DNA of 64,000 bases from positions 186,001-250,000 of the forward strand of contig NZ_VWWL01000004.1 in assembly GCF_011752995.1 (NCBI RefSeq). The letters are read 5' to 3'. The notes below the pieces were generated by a model, which saw nothing but the letters and a program-made list of their open reading frames with translations, was not told the DNA's origin and made no database searches. This DNA is from Burkholderia sp. Ax-1724. GTDB taxonomy: Bacteria; Pseudomonadota; Gammaproteobacteria; Burkholderiales; Burkholderiaceae. Position 1 is the first letter of the stretch. The number at the start of each line of letters is the position of its first letter. Made by a program: the position numbers and the translations under genes. Shown piece by piece: positions 9,148 to 17,535 of the stretch.

Positions 9148-9933
9148 CTACTTGCGCGAAAAAACCGGCTGCCGTTTCTCCTTGAACGCGGCACGCCCTT
9201 CGCGCGCGTCGTCGGTGGCAAAGCAGATGGTTTGCAGATCGCGTTCATACTGGATCGCGTTTTCCAGCGGCATGTTGAATGCCGCGTGCAGATTCGACTT
9301 GGCGGTTTCCGCCGCGATCGGCGCGCGTTGCGCAATGGTCCGGGCGACGTCCTGCGCTCGCGGCAAGACCTGCTCCGCGCTCTCGACAACCTCGCTGATC
9401 AGCCCCCACTGGAGTGCGCGCTCGGCGTCGATAGGGTCGCCGGTCATAAGCATCAGCGCGGCATTCGAGGCTCCGATCGAGTTGGCCAGGAAGGCCGCCA
9501 TGCCGCCGCCGCCGATCCAGCCCAGCTTGATCTCCGGCGCGGCGAATTGCGCATTGGCCGACGCGATGCGGATATCGCAGCTCAATGACGTTTCCAGGCC
9601 GCCGCCGAACGCGTATCCGTTGATTGCGGCGATCGACGGCTTCAGCAGGCCGCGCACTGCGTCGCAATAGTCGGGGCGATTGCGGAAATTCCACGGCGTC
9701 GTGTAGTCGTCGAGCGTGCCGATGTCGGAGCCTGCGCAGAACGACTTCGGTCCCGCGCCCGTCAGAACGACGGCGCGAATCGCGTCGTCCTCGTTGCAGC
9801 GCTTCATGTATTCGACGACCTGTGCGGCCATCATCGGCGTCATCGCATTCAGTTTGGTCGGGCGATTCAACGTGACCGTCGCAACGAAGTCGCTCACCTC
9901 GAACGACACGGAACCTTCAACATGCTCACTCAT
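9148..9933 (-). CDS. Enoyl-CoA hydratase/isomerase
   Basis: A 261-residue crotonase-fold enzyme. The oxyanion-hole segments SFCAGSDIG (66-72) and YAFGGGLETSLSCD (107-120) are intact. Both catalytic acids of true hydratases are in place, Glu114 and Glu134 (APEIKLGW), 20 residues apart as in rat mitochondrial hydratase. It therefore probably hydrates an alpha,beta-unsaturated acyl-CoA rather than being a catalytically degenerate paralogue. It is the last gene of a leftward operon with an MHS transporter, a CaiB/BaiF CoA-transferase and a solute-binding-like protein, so its substrate is likely the CoA ester made by that transferase. ATG at 9931-9933 is preferred, with AGGAAG just upstream. Confidence 0.88.
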   Translation of the reverse strand: MSEHVEGSVSFEVSDFVATVTLNRPTKLNAMTPMMAAQVVEYMKRCNEDDAIRAVVLTGAGPKSFCAGSDIGTLDDYTTPWNFRNRPDYCDAVRGLLKPSIAAINGYAFGGGLETSLSCDIRIASANAQFAAPEIKLGWIGGGGMAAFLANSIGASNAALMLMTGDPIDAERALQWGLISEVVESAEQVLPRAQDVARTIAQRAPIAAETAKSNLHAAFNMPLENAIQYERDLQTICFATDDAREGRAAFKEKRQPVFSRK

Positions 9934-9982
9934 TTTCGCTTCCTGGTAGTTGCCTGATAGTTTCCTGGTCATGGCCGGGTAT

Positions 9983-11125
9983 TCAGACGGGTTTGAAGCA
10001 TTGCCGGTACGACGACTGAAGCCCGTTCAGCAGATCGGCATCGCCGGCGCCGCGCGCGAGCGCGTCTCTGACCATGGCCGACGCCTCGGTCTGGAACGCG
10101 ATGTAGCCGTCGAAGCGCGGCCGCACCCACGACTGTTCGAGCGTTCGCGAAGTCCGCTCGAAGAAGCCGTGCGTCAGTTCGTTCACGCGGCCGTCATGCC
10201 ACGCGGCCCGGTGGCTCGGCTGCCCGGCATGCTGCGGAATGAACTCGCGTTGCGCCGGTTCGGAAAGCAGCCAGCGCAGATGCGCGAGGAGCGCCGGCGT
10301 CGCCTCGCAGCGTGTGCTGAGCGCGATGCCCGTGCCGCCGATGACCGAGGTGGCCTCCGACGGCGCGCCGGAGAACGTCGGCACATCCGCGAAACGGACC
10401 GCGCGCGAGGTCGTCGCGCCGCGCGAGTAGTTGACGTAGCCGAAGATCAGCGGACACAGCGCGAGACGATCCGTCGAGCTCATCAGGTCGAGCATCCGGA
10501 TCGGGTTGAGCGCGATCGTCTCTGGGGCGGTTCGGCGGTACAGCGCCCTGAGCACGTCCAGTACCTTGCGGCCCGTCGGCTCCGAGACGAAAACCCCCGG
10601 TTCCAGCGAGCCGATCGGCTCGCCGAGCGTCGCCGCGATCGACATGAACGTCAGGATCGCGTGCGGTCCCGCCAGAGACAGCGCGACGGGCGTCGCCGCC
10701 GGAAGGTCGATTACGTCGGCCCACGTCGCGGGCGGCGGCGCGTCGAGCAGATCGGGCCGGCAGGCCATGACCTGTGCCGCGGCGTCGAGCGGCAACGCCC
10801 ACGTTTGTCCGCCGATCTGGTAGGAGCGCAAGGACGGACCGATCGATTGCGCTTGCCACTGGGCGATATCGCTCGCCTCGAACAGCGCTTCCAGCGGTTG
10901 CAGGCAGCCGCGCGCGACTGCCTCGCCGAGATGCGGATGATCGAGCACGACGATGTCATACGCGCTGCACAGTTCCTCGATCGGATGCGACTCGAAGCCT
11001 TCCAGCGGCTGCTTTTCCCATTGGATATCGACACCGTCGACATCCGCCCGCGCGCTTGCTGCGGCGGCAAGCGCGTCATAGCCACGCGGATGATCCCAGG
11101 TGAGTGCGCGGTAGGAGCGCATCAT
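9983..11125 (-). CDS. Solute-binding-protein-like protein lacking a signal peptide
   Basis: A 380-residue protein beginning MMRSYRALTWDHPRGYDAL. Its overall pattern resembles family-1 extracellular solute-binding proteins of ABC importers: YDIVVLDHPHLGEAV, QTWALPLDAAAQVM, ATWADVIDLP, and LLAHLRWLLSEPAQREFI with a late QPSHRAAW. It has no signal peptide or lipobox, and no ABC permease or ATPase gene is nearby. Its start overlaps the CoA-transferase stop (ATGA at 11122-11125), so the two are translationally coupled. A cytoplasmic role linked to the CoA-transferase is an inference. An upstream start that would add a signal is excluded because the preceding in-frame sequence is antisense-like and inside the transferase gene. 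Confidence 0.72.
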   Translation of the reverse strand: MMRSYRALTWDHPRGYDALAAAASARADVDGVDIQWEKQPLEGFESHPIEELCSAYDIVVLDHPHLGEAVARGCLQPLEALFEASDIAQWQAQSIGPSLRSYQIGGQTWALPLDAAAQVMACRPDLLDAPPPATWADVIDLPAATPVALSLAGPHAILTFMSIAATLGEPIGSLEPGVFVSEPTGRKVLDVLRALYRRTAPETIALNPIRMLDLMSSTDRLALCPLIFGYVNYSRGATTSRAVRFADVPTFSGAPSEATSVIGGTGIALSTRCEATPALLAHLRWLLSEPAQREFIPQHAGQPSHRAAWHDGRVNELTHGFFERTSRTLEQSWVRPRFDGYIAFQTEASAMVRDALARGAGDADLLNGLQSSYRQCFKPV

Positions 11126-12348
11126 GCCTTCTCCGTTTCGTGCGCATGCTCCTTGACCACGCCGCGCGCCACCAGAGCGTCGATGGCCGCATCGTCGAGG
11201 CCTGCCGAACGAAGGATTTCGCGCGTATGTTCGCCCACGAGCGGCGCGCCCATCCGCACCGAACCGGGCGTTTTCTCGAACTGGTACGGGAAGCCCGGCG
11301 CCTTGACGAGGCCTTCGGTCGGGTGCTCGTATTCGACGAACGTGCCGTTGTGCCGGATCTGCGGATCTTCGACGACGTCCGCATAGCTGTAGACCGGCCC
11401 CGCCCAGATATCGTGCTCGGCGAACAGTGCCAGCCATTCCTCACTCGTGCGCGCGGTCAGACGCTCGCGCGTGCGCGCGAAAATCTCATCGCGGCGTGCG
11501 AAGCCGTCGACTTCGTCGACCATGTCGAGAAAGCTCGGCTCACCGATCAGCTCACCGAATTTCTTGAGCGGCGGGAACGCGATGATGATGTAGCCGTCGC
11601 GGGTGGCGAAAGCACCATACGGCGCGCGAATGAACACGTGACCATGCGGCTCGTGACTGCGCTTTTGCGGCACCTTGCCTTGGGTGAAGACGGTCAGCTC
11701 CTGCATCTGCAGCGTCACGATCGCGTCGAGCATGTTGACCTTGACCAGTTGGCCTTCGCCGGTGCGCTCGCGATGCAGCAGGGCAGTGAGGACCGCTTCG
11801 AACGCGGTCGAGGCCGCGACCGCGTCGACGAGAAACTGGCCCGCGGCCTGCGGCGGTTCGTCCGCACGACCGGCGGACAGCATCGCACCCGACATCCCCT
11901 GGAGCAGCAGATCCTGGCCCGGACGCTGCACGTAGGGGCCGTCTTCGCCGTATCCCGACATCGAGACGTACACGAGCTTCGGATTCAGCGCCTTGAGCGT
12001 GTCGTAGTCGACGCCGAGCCGCTTCGCCACGCCGGGGCGGTAGTTCTGCAGGAACACGTCCGCGCTCTTGACGAGTTCGTACAGGGCCGCTTTCCCTTCT
12101 TCGGCCTTCAGGTCGATCGCGACGGAACGCTTGTTGCGGTTCAGCGAAAGGAACGAGACGTTGATCTGGTTGCCGCGCGCGCCGCCCGCGGACGTGTGGC
12201 GTTGCCATTCGCCGGTGGTCGGTTCCACCTTGATGACGTCCGCGCCGAGGTCGCCCAGGCGTTGTGCCGCGAAGGGGCCCGCCATCGCGATCGAGCAGTC
12301 GAGTACGCGGTATCCGCTCAGCGCGCCCCGGGGTTCATTCTTTTGCAT
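11122..12348 (-). CDS. CaiB/BaiF family III CoA-transferase
   Basis: A 408-residue class III CoA-transferase. Diagnostic segments are GYRVLDCSIAMAGPFAAQRL, GADVIKVEP (CoA-contact region), NRNKRSVAIDLK, and RPGQDLLLQGMSG, whose Asp146 is the expected nucleophile that forms the acyl anhydride. Members move CoA between carboxylic acids (formyl-CoA/oxalate, carnitine, bile acids, dicarboxylates), and the acceptor here is unknown. The gene is second in the leftward operon, 24 bases after the MHS transporter and overlapping the next gene by 4 bases. This suggests uptake of an organic acid followed by CoA activation and then hydration by the downstream enoyl-CoA hydratase. Confidence 0.9.
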   Translation of the reverse strand: MQKNEPRGALSGYRVLDCSIAMAGPFAAQRLGDLGADVIKVEPTTGEWQRHTSAGGARGNQINVSFLSLNRNKRSVAIDLKAEEGKAALYELVKSADVFLQNYRPGVAKRLGVDYDTLKALNPKLVYVSMSGYGEDGPYVQRPGQDLLLQGMSGAMLSAGRADEPPQAAGQFLVDAVAASTAFEAVLTALLHRERTGEGQLVKVNMLDAIVTLQMQELTVFTQGKVPQKRSHEPHGHVFIRAPYGAFATRDGYIIIAFPPLKKFGELIGEPSFLDMVDEVDGFARRDEIFARTRERLTARTSEEWLALFAEHDIWAGPVYSYADVVEDPQIRHNGTFVEYEHPTEGLVKAPGFPYQFEKTPGSVRMGAPLVGEHTREILRSAGLDDAAIDALVARGVVKEHAHETEKA

Positions 12349-12372
12349 GTTGCATGCTTCCTATAAAAAGTA

Positions 12373-13674
12373 TCAGCCGTTCGCCGTGGCTGGGTTCGTG
12401 TTGGCGGCCGGGCGATCGAGTCGTCCCGCGCACAGGATCGAGATGGCGGTCAGACCCGCAAGGCCGATGACGAGAGACGCCAGCGGCCATGTCTGCCCGC
12501 TCGTCGAGGCGATCAGCGCGGTGGCGACGAGCGGTAGCGGGCCGGCGATCAGCGAACCCGTCACCTCGCGAGCGACCGAAATGCCGCTGTAGCGCACTTC
12601 CACCGGGAACAGCTCGCGGTAATAGGCCGGTTGCACGCCGAAGACCGCGCGTTCGCCGAGATGGGCGAGCACGACCGCGGCCCAGACGATCCACGGCGTC
12701 CCGCTGTCGAGCATCCTGAAGAACGGGAAGACGAACAGGCAGACGAAGATCGCGCCGCCGAAAATCACCGTGCGCCGGCCGACGAGGTCGGAGAGCGCGC
12801 CGAATCCCACGGTCGCGATCGCACCGCAGATACCCGACAGGATCACGCCGATCAGGATGGTGTTCTGCGGCATATGCAGCTGCTTCGTTGCGTAGGACAA
12901 CGCAAAGATCTGGAAAACGTAGGACAGGCTCGGGGTGAGATTGACCCCCATGGCGACCAGCAGGCGAGCCTTGTGTTCGCGCAGCAGCGTGCGCAGCGGC
13001 ATCTTGCGCGCCTGCCTGTCGGTGCCGCGCCGGTAGTCGTCCGTTTCCTTGAGATTGCGGCGTACGAAGAGGCCGAACGCGAGCACGAGCAGGCTGCCGA
13101 CAAACGGAATGCGCCAGCCCCACGTCAGGTAGTGCTCGCTCGGCATCAGGCTGAACAGCGCGATTGCGCCGGTTGCGCAGACCAGCGACAGATCGACGGC
13201 CGCCGCGGGGAAGCTGGCGAAAAAGCCGTGCCGCCGGTTGACGGCCTCGGCCGCCACCAGCACCGCGCCGCCGTATTCCGCACCGGCGCCCAAGCCCTGG
13301 ACGATGCGCAGAACGACGAGCATGACGGGCGCCCAGATGCCGATCTGCTGATACGTGGGCAGCAGCCCGATCGCGGCCGTCGACAGCCCCATCATGCACA
13401 GCGTTACGATCAGCACGGGCTTGCGGCCGTATTTATCGCCGAAGTGACCGAACACCACGCCACCGAGCGGCCGGAAGAAGAAGCCCACCGCGTAGGCGGA
13501 GAAGGCGGCCATCGTGCCCGTGACCGGATCGAAGCTCGGGAAGAACAGTCTGTTGAAGATCAAGGCGGACGCGGCGCCGTACAGAATGAAGTCGAACCAT
13601 TCGACGAACGTCCCTACCGCGCTGGCGGTAAGGGGAATCCACAGCTTCTGCCGTGGTTGGGAAGTGCCGGCCAT
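12373..13674 (-). CDS. MFS transporter, metabolite:H+ symporter type
   Basis: A 433-residue, 12-segment major-facilitator protein of the metabolite:H+ symporter (MHS) group, like ShiA, KgtP and ProP. It shows VGTFVEWFDFILYG in helix 1, RPLGGVVFGHFGDKYGRKPV in the loop 2-3 signature, and LRIVQGLGAGAEYGGAVLVA in helix 4. MHS proteins carry organic acids, osmolytes or aromatic acids, which fits the CoA-transferase that follows. First gene of the operon, with AGGAG upstream of the ATG. Its promoter region carries tandem GntR/LacI-type half sites and faces a LacI repressor gene. Confidence 0.9.
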   Translation of the reverse strand: MAGTSQPRQKLWIPLTASAVGTFVEWFDFILYGAASALIFNRLFFPSFDPVTGTMAAFSAYAVGFFFRPLGGVVFGHFGDKYGRKPVLIVTLCMMGLSTAAIGLLPTYQQIGIWAPVMLVVLRIVQGLGAGAEYGGAVLVAAEAVNRRHGFFASFPAAAVDLSLVCATGAIALFSLMPSEHYLTWGWRIPFVGSLLVLAFGLFVRRNLKETDDYRRGTDRQARKMPLRTLLREHKARLLVAMGVNLTPSLSYVFQIFALSYATKQLHMPQNTILIGVILSGICGAIATVGFGALSDLVGRRTVIFGGAIFVCLFVFPFFRMLDSGTPWIVWAAVVLAHLGERAVFGVQPAYYRELFPVEVRYSGISVAREVTGSLIAGPLPLVATALIASTSGQTWPLASLVIGLAGLTAISILCAGRLDRPAANTNPATANG

Positions 13675-13727
13675 CCTTGTCTCCTTTGGTCCCTTCTTTG
13701 TGTACTTGCGCGACTCGAACGAAATTT

Positions 13728-13767
13728 TCGCTAGCGCTAATGTTAGCGTTAATGTTAGCGTTGAGAT
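13728..13767. promoter_or_regulatory. Tandem LacI-type operator half sites, 12-bp phase
   Basis: ATGTTAGCG occurs at 13740-13748 and 13752-13760 in a 12-bp tandem repeat, preceded by CGCTAGCG at 13729-13736. CGCTAA-TG-TTAGCG (13735-13748) is an exact dyad. Read as CG-centred 16-mers, sites start at 13728, 13740 and 13752, each with one strong half site. The position between the MHS transporter start and the LacI gene suggests binding by that repressor. Confidence 0.65.
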
Positions 13768-13888
13768 GTGGCGATCGAAACTAGGTGTTTACCCGGCGCA
13801 GGGGGTGAAGGTGGTGGAACCGCGGAAATCTGACGAAAATGATGGTTTGCACCGCCGCATCGGCGGCAAACCCTTAACTGGAGCAGGA

Positions 13889-14926
13889 ATGGATCGGCCC
13901 GCATCACGTCGCAAATCGCTTTCTTATACGGTCACGCTGGCCGAGGTCGCCGCGCAGGCGGGCGTGTCGGCGCAGACCGTATCGCGAGCCTTGCGATTTC
14001 CGGACACGGTCGCCGGGCACACGCTCGCGCGCATCACGGCCGCGGTCGAGGCCACCGGATACGTACCGAATCTTTCCGCGAGCCAGCTGGCGTCCAACCG
14101 CAGCAAGACGATCGCGATGATCATTCCGACGCTCGCGGCCTCGGTGATCGCCGAGACCGTGCAGGGCATGTCCGACGTATTGCTGACCGAGGGGTATCAG
14201 CTTTTTCTCGGTCACACGGACTACTCGCCCGAGAAAGAGTACGAACTCGTGCGCAGCATGCTGGGCCGCCGTCCCGATGGCGTCTGCCTGATCGGCACGG
14301 TGCATCGTCCGGAGACGATTTCGCTGCTACGCAAGGCGGGGATTCCCGTCGTGCAAACCTGGGACTGGACCGAGGAGCGGATCGACATGCTGGTCGGCTT
14401 CTCGAATCGCGACGCCGCCCGCGCGGTGGTGGCGCATCTCGCCGGGCGTGGCTACAAAAAGCTCGCCTTTGCCGCCGTCATCTTTCCGGGCGACTATCGG
14501 GCCGAGCAGCGCCACGCGGGCTTTCTTGAAGGCGTCGCGGAACACTTCAAGGGCAAGAAGGTGCGCGAGGTGATCTATCGCGACCGGCCTCTATCGATGA
14601 GCGTCGGCGCCGAGCTTTTCCACGACATCAGGCAGCGTTACCCGGAGGCGGATGCGATCGTGTTTTCGAGCGACGTCTTTGCGGGTGGCGCGTTGCTCGA
14701 GTGCATCGGCGCGTCCATCAGGGTTCCTGATGAAATCGCCATCACGGGTTTTGGCGACTACGACTTTGCCGGGCAGTTGCATCCGGGACTGACGACCGTG
14801 CATGTGCCGGCACGCGACATCGGCGCGCAATCGGCACGCCTGCTCGTGCGCCGCCTGAACAAGCAGCCGTTGGAGACCGAGGCGCTCGACGTGGGCTTCG
14901 ATCTCGTCGTCAGAGAAAGTACCTAG
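13889..14926 (+). CDS. LacI-family repressor (GntR-like subgroup)
   Basis: A 345-residue LacI-family protein. The N-terminal helix-turn-helix is VTLAEVAAQAGVSAQTVSRA, followed by the hinge region (GYVPNLSASQLASNRSKTIA) that inserts in the operator minor groove. The rest is a periplasmic-binding-like effector domain (LGHTDYSPEKEYELVRSMLG, IDMLVGFSNRDAARAV, ITGFGDYDFAGQLHPGLTTV). It is most like gluconate-repressor-type members and is paralogous to the LacI protein encoded at 20572-21615. Divergence from the MHS/CoA-transferase operon and the operator repeats between them make it the probable local repressor. The frame is open upstream, but an AGGA site and domain start support the ATG at 13889. 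Confidence 0.9.
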   Translation: MDRPASRRKSLSYTVTLAEVAAQAGVSAQTVSRALRFPDTVAGHTLARITAAVEATGYVPNLSASQLASNRSKTIAMIIPTLAASVIAETVQGMSDVLLTEGYQLFLGHTDYSPEKEYELVRSMLGRRPDGVCLIGTVHRPETISLLRKAGIPVVQTWDWTEERIDMLVGFSNRDAARAVVAHLAGRGYKKLAFAAVIFPGDYRAEQRHAGFLEGVAEHFKGKKVREVIYRDRPLSMSVGAELFHDIRQRYPEADAIVFSSDVFAGGALLECIGASIRVPDEIAITGFGDYDFAGQLHPGLTTVHVPARDIGAQSARLLVRRLNKQPLETEALDVGFDLVVREST

Positions 14927-14949
14927 TTTTACGGGGTTGTGTTGCAGGC

Positions 14950-14970
14950 CGGGCCTGTTTGTTAGGCCCG
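14950..14970. terminator. Hairpin between convergent LacI genes
   Basis: CGGGCCT (14950-14956) pairs with AGGCCCG (14964-14970) over a GTTTGTT loop, in the 52-base gap between two convergent repressor genes. T-tracts are poor, so it is a likely but unproven bidirectional terminator. Confidence 0.45.
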
Positions 14971-14978
14971 TGCGTTCA

Positions 14979-15989
14979 TCAACTCAACGGGATGTTTTCA
15001 CGGAAGATGACCTGTAGCCGGGGCATATAGGTCGGTTCGGCTTGTCCTCGCACCGCCGACGCCAGCAGCCGGACCGCTTCACGCGCCTCGACGCGGGGAT
15101 TCTGTTCGATGACCGCGTCCATGGTGCGATCCAGCAGGAATTGCCGGGAAATGTGGGTGAGATCATGGCCGACGAACATGATCTGGCGTTGCAGCCCGGC
15201 TTCCTGCAAGGCGCGGCCGATTCCCGAATTGCCCGCGCCGATGTTGTAGATGCCCGCGGGCGTTCCCTGCTGCAGCATCTGCCGGGTCAGCTCGTAGGCG
15301 CGGGCACGGTCGTCGCCGATTTCGAGCATGCGGGCGATCCTGATGTGCGGAAACTCTTCGCTGAGCAACGCGCGAAATCCCATTTCGCGCTCCTCGTGTC
15401 CCCGGTAGGCCAGCGAGCCGAGAAACACCGCGACTTCCTGCGGCACGCCCTGCGGCAGGAAGCGCCCCAGCAGCCATGCGGCGAGACGCCCGGCCGCGCG
15501 ATTGTCGATACCCACATAGGCCATGCGCGCCGACGTCGGGATATCCGAGACCAGCGTGCAGACATGGACGCCGCTTGCCTGCAAGGCGGCAATGGCATCG
15601 CGAACCTGCGGATGATCGAGCCCGACGAGCCCGACCGCATCGGTATTGCCCTTCAGTTGATGCAACTGGGCGGCGAGCTTTTCGGCGTTGAAGCCCTCGA
15701 CCAGATGCATTCTTGCCTGGACTTCCGGCCGGCATTGCGCTTCCACCAGCAGATGCTGATGCAGCAGGGACATGAAGCTGTTGTCGCCGGCGGGCAGGAC
15801 GAAGCTCAGGCGGATGCCGGCCTGGGCGCCCTGGTCCGCTTCCCCGGCGTGACCGAGCTTGCGTGCAACGGCCAGCACGTGGTCTCGGGTGTGGCTGCGC
15901 ACGCCTTCGCGCCCGTTCAGGACGCGGTCCACCGTGGCGGTCGAGACGCCCGCGGCTTCGGCAATGGCCGTGATGGTAGCGCGGGTCAT
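14979..15989 (-). CDS. LacI-family regulator of the sugar-oxidation operon
   Basis: A 336-residue LacI-family protein. ITAIAEAAGVSTATVDRVLN is the helix-turn-helix, with Asp in place of the usual Ser after TV. The effector domain resembles periplasmic sugar-binding proteins (IRLSFVLPAGDNSFM, VGLVGLDHPQVRDAI, MAYVGIDNRAAGRLAAWLLG, NIGAGNSGIGRALQEAGL, IMFVGHDLTHISR). It belongs to the branch with a substrate-binding-like sensor found beside inositol and sugar oxidation genes. It is divergent from the Gfo/Idh/MocA operon, and the shared region holds several ACATCA/TGATGT sites, its likely operators. Confidence 0.88.
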   Translation of the reverse strand: MTRATITAIAEAAGVSTATVDRVLNGREGVRSHTRDHVLAVARKLGHAGEADQGAQAGIRLSFVLPAGDNSFMSLLHQHLLVEAQCRPEVQARMHLVEGFNAEKLAAQLHQLKGNTDAVGLVGLDHPQVRDAIAALQASGVHVCTLVSDIPTSARMAYVGIDNRAAGRLAAWLLGRFLPQGVPQEVAVFLGSLAYRGHEEREMGFRALLSEEFPHIRIARMLEIGDDRARAYELTRQMLQQGTPAGIYNIGAGNSGIGRALQEAGLQRQIMFVGHDLTHISRQFLLDRTMDAVIEQNPRVEAREAVRLLASAVRGQAEPTYMPRLQVIFRENIPLS

Positions 15990-16337
15990 GGCGTGATTGG
16001 CTCGGTGGTTGGGTTCATGAGTCGATCATATCACATCATTTTGATTGAATTGCCTCATTTTGATGGGTTGATACTGGCTGACTACGGCTTGTGGTTTGAG
16101 GCTCATCTCTCGCAGCGGTAAGGCATTACAGGCGTTGCGTTTCAGGTCGCAGCAGACTGGCAGCCTGGAATAGCGATAACATCAAATTGATGTTAATAAA
16201 GTGAAATTTGTAAGCAAAATGATGTTGCATTCAAATAAAAAAGATGTGATATTCGCGTCTAAACGGATCGGCGATCGATCGGCCCCCGGCAGGCGAGCGG
16301 GGCGGTTTTCGCCGGCCGATACCAACAGGAGACGAGC
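15990..16337. promoter_or_regulatory. Divergent region with clustered ACATCA-type operators
   Basis: A perfect dyad AACATCAA-A-TTGATGTT lies at 16179-16195. Related sites are ACATCA-TTT-TGATTG (16033-16047), TCATTTTGAT again at 16055-16064, and CAACATCATTTTGC on the minus strand (16214-16227). ATATCACATC (16028-16037) recurs inverted as GATGTGATAT (16243-16252). This layout suggests cooperative binding or looping by the adjacent LacI-family protein, covering both promoters. Confidence 0.65.
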
Positions 16338-17429
16338 ATGTCCGTAATCGGCTTCCAACCCGATGCGCCTGTGCGCGAACGCGGCTACACCATTGGCTGC
16401 ATCGGCGCCGGCATGATCATGGCGGATTGCCATCTGGCCGCCTATCGCGAGGCCGGCTTCAAGGTCGCGGCGATCGCCTCGCGCACGCCCGGCCGGGCGC
16501 AGGCGGTGGCGCAGCGATGGTCGATCGGGCGCGTGCATGACACGCCCCAGGCGTTGATCGACGATCCCGAGGTGCAGATCGTGGACATCGCGTTTCCCCC
16601 CGATCAACAACCCGCGCTGATTCGCGCCGCGCTGGCGGCACCCCACGTCAAGGCCGTGCTCGCGCAAAAGCCGCTGGCCCTGTCGTTGCCGGAAGCGCTG
16701 GCGTTGCGCGACGAGGCGCGCCGGGCCGGCAAGCTTCTGTCGGTCAACCAGAACATGCGCTACGACCAGTCCATGCGCGTGCTCAAGCAGCTGCTCGATG
16801 AACGCGCGCTCGGCGAACCGGTGCTGGCCCAGATCGACATGCATGCGATTCCGCACTGGCAGGGCTTTCTCGAAGGCTACGACCGGCTCACGTTGTCCAA
16901 CATGAGCGTGCATCACCTCGATGTTCTGCGCCATCTGTTCGGCGAGCCCACGGAAGTCACCAGCGTGGTGCGCACCGACCCGCGTACGCGCTTCGCGCAT
17001 CAGGACGGCATCGTGGGGACGACGCTACGGTTCGAGTCGGGCGTGATCGCCTTCTCGCTCGAGGATGTCTGGGCCGGACCGCGCCACGACGGTTTCGCGG
17101 ACGATCAATACATCAACTGGCGCGTCGAGGGCACCGAGGGCGTGGCGAAGGGCACGATCGGCTGGCCGCACGGCAATCCCTCCACGCTGAGCTACGCGTC
17201 GCAACGCATGACGGACGGCCAGTGGGTCACGCCCGAATGGTCGACGATGTGGTTCCCGCACGCTTTCATCGGCGTGATGGAGCAGTTGCAATACGCGCTC
17301 GCGAGCGGCACCGAGCCCGCGCTGACGGTGGCCGACAACGTCAGGACCATGGCCTTGGTCGAGGCCGCGTATCGGTCCGCCACCGAGCGCCGTACCGTGC
17401 GCATGACCGAAATTCCGCTTCCCGGCTAG
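16338..17429 (+). CDS. Gfo/Idh/MocA-family oxidoreductase
   Basis: A 363-residue NAD(P)-dependent dehydrogenase. The Rossmann motif GCIGAGMI is at residues 20-27. The family's EKP motif appears as QKPLA, with the conserved Lys at 112. NQNMRYDQSM and SNMSVHHLDVLRHLFGEPTE, with the likely catalytic His pair region, follow in the C-terminal alpha/beta domain. Such enzymes oxidise sugars, inositols or their amino derivatives. It is the first gene of a rightward operon with a TIM-barrel epimerase, a DUF4432 mutarotase-like protein and an SDR, and probably carries out an oxidation step of that pathway. An AGGAG site precedes the ATG. Confidence 0.88.
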   Translation: MSVIGFQPDAPVRERGYTIGCIGAGMIMADCHLAAYREAGFKVAAIASRTPGRAQAVAQRWSIGRVHDTPQALIDDPEVQIVDIAFPPDQQPALIRAALAAPHVKAVLAQKPLALSLPEALALRDEARRAGKLLSVNQNMRYDQSMRVLKQLLDERALGEPVLAQIDMHAIPHWQGFLEGYDRLTLSNMSVHHLDVLRHLFGEPTEVTSVVRTDPRTRFAHQDGIVGTTLRFESGVIAFSLEDVWAGPRHDGFADDQYINWRVEGTEGVAKGTIGWPHGNPSTLSYASQRMTDGQWVTPEWSTMWFPHAFIGVMEQLQYALASGTEPALTVADNVRTMALVEAAYRSATERRTVRMTEIPLPG

Positions 17430-17535
17430 GAGCGTTGCCTCAGGTTCCCAGCCGTTTCCGTTCCCGTAGGACCACTTAGCAGGCAGGCAACCGGTTGCCC
17501 CATGAGGCGGCCGGCTCATCCCAAGGAGACAGAGG

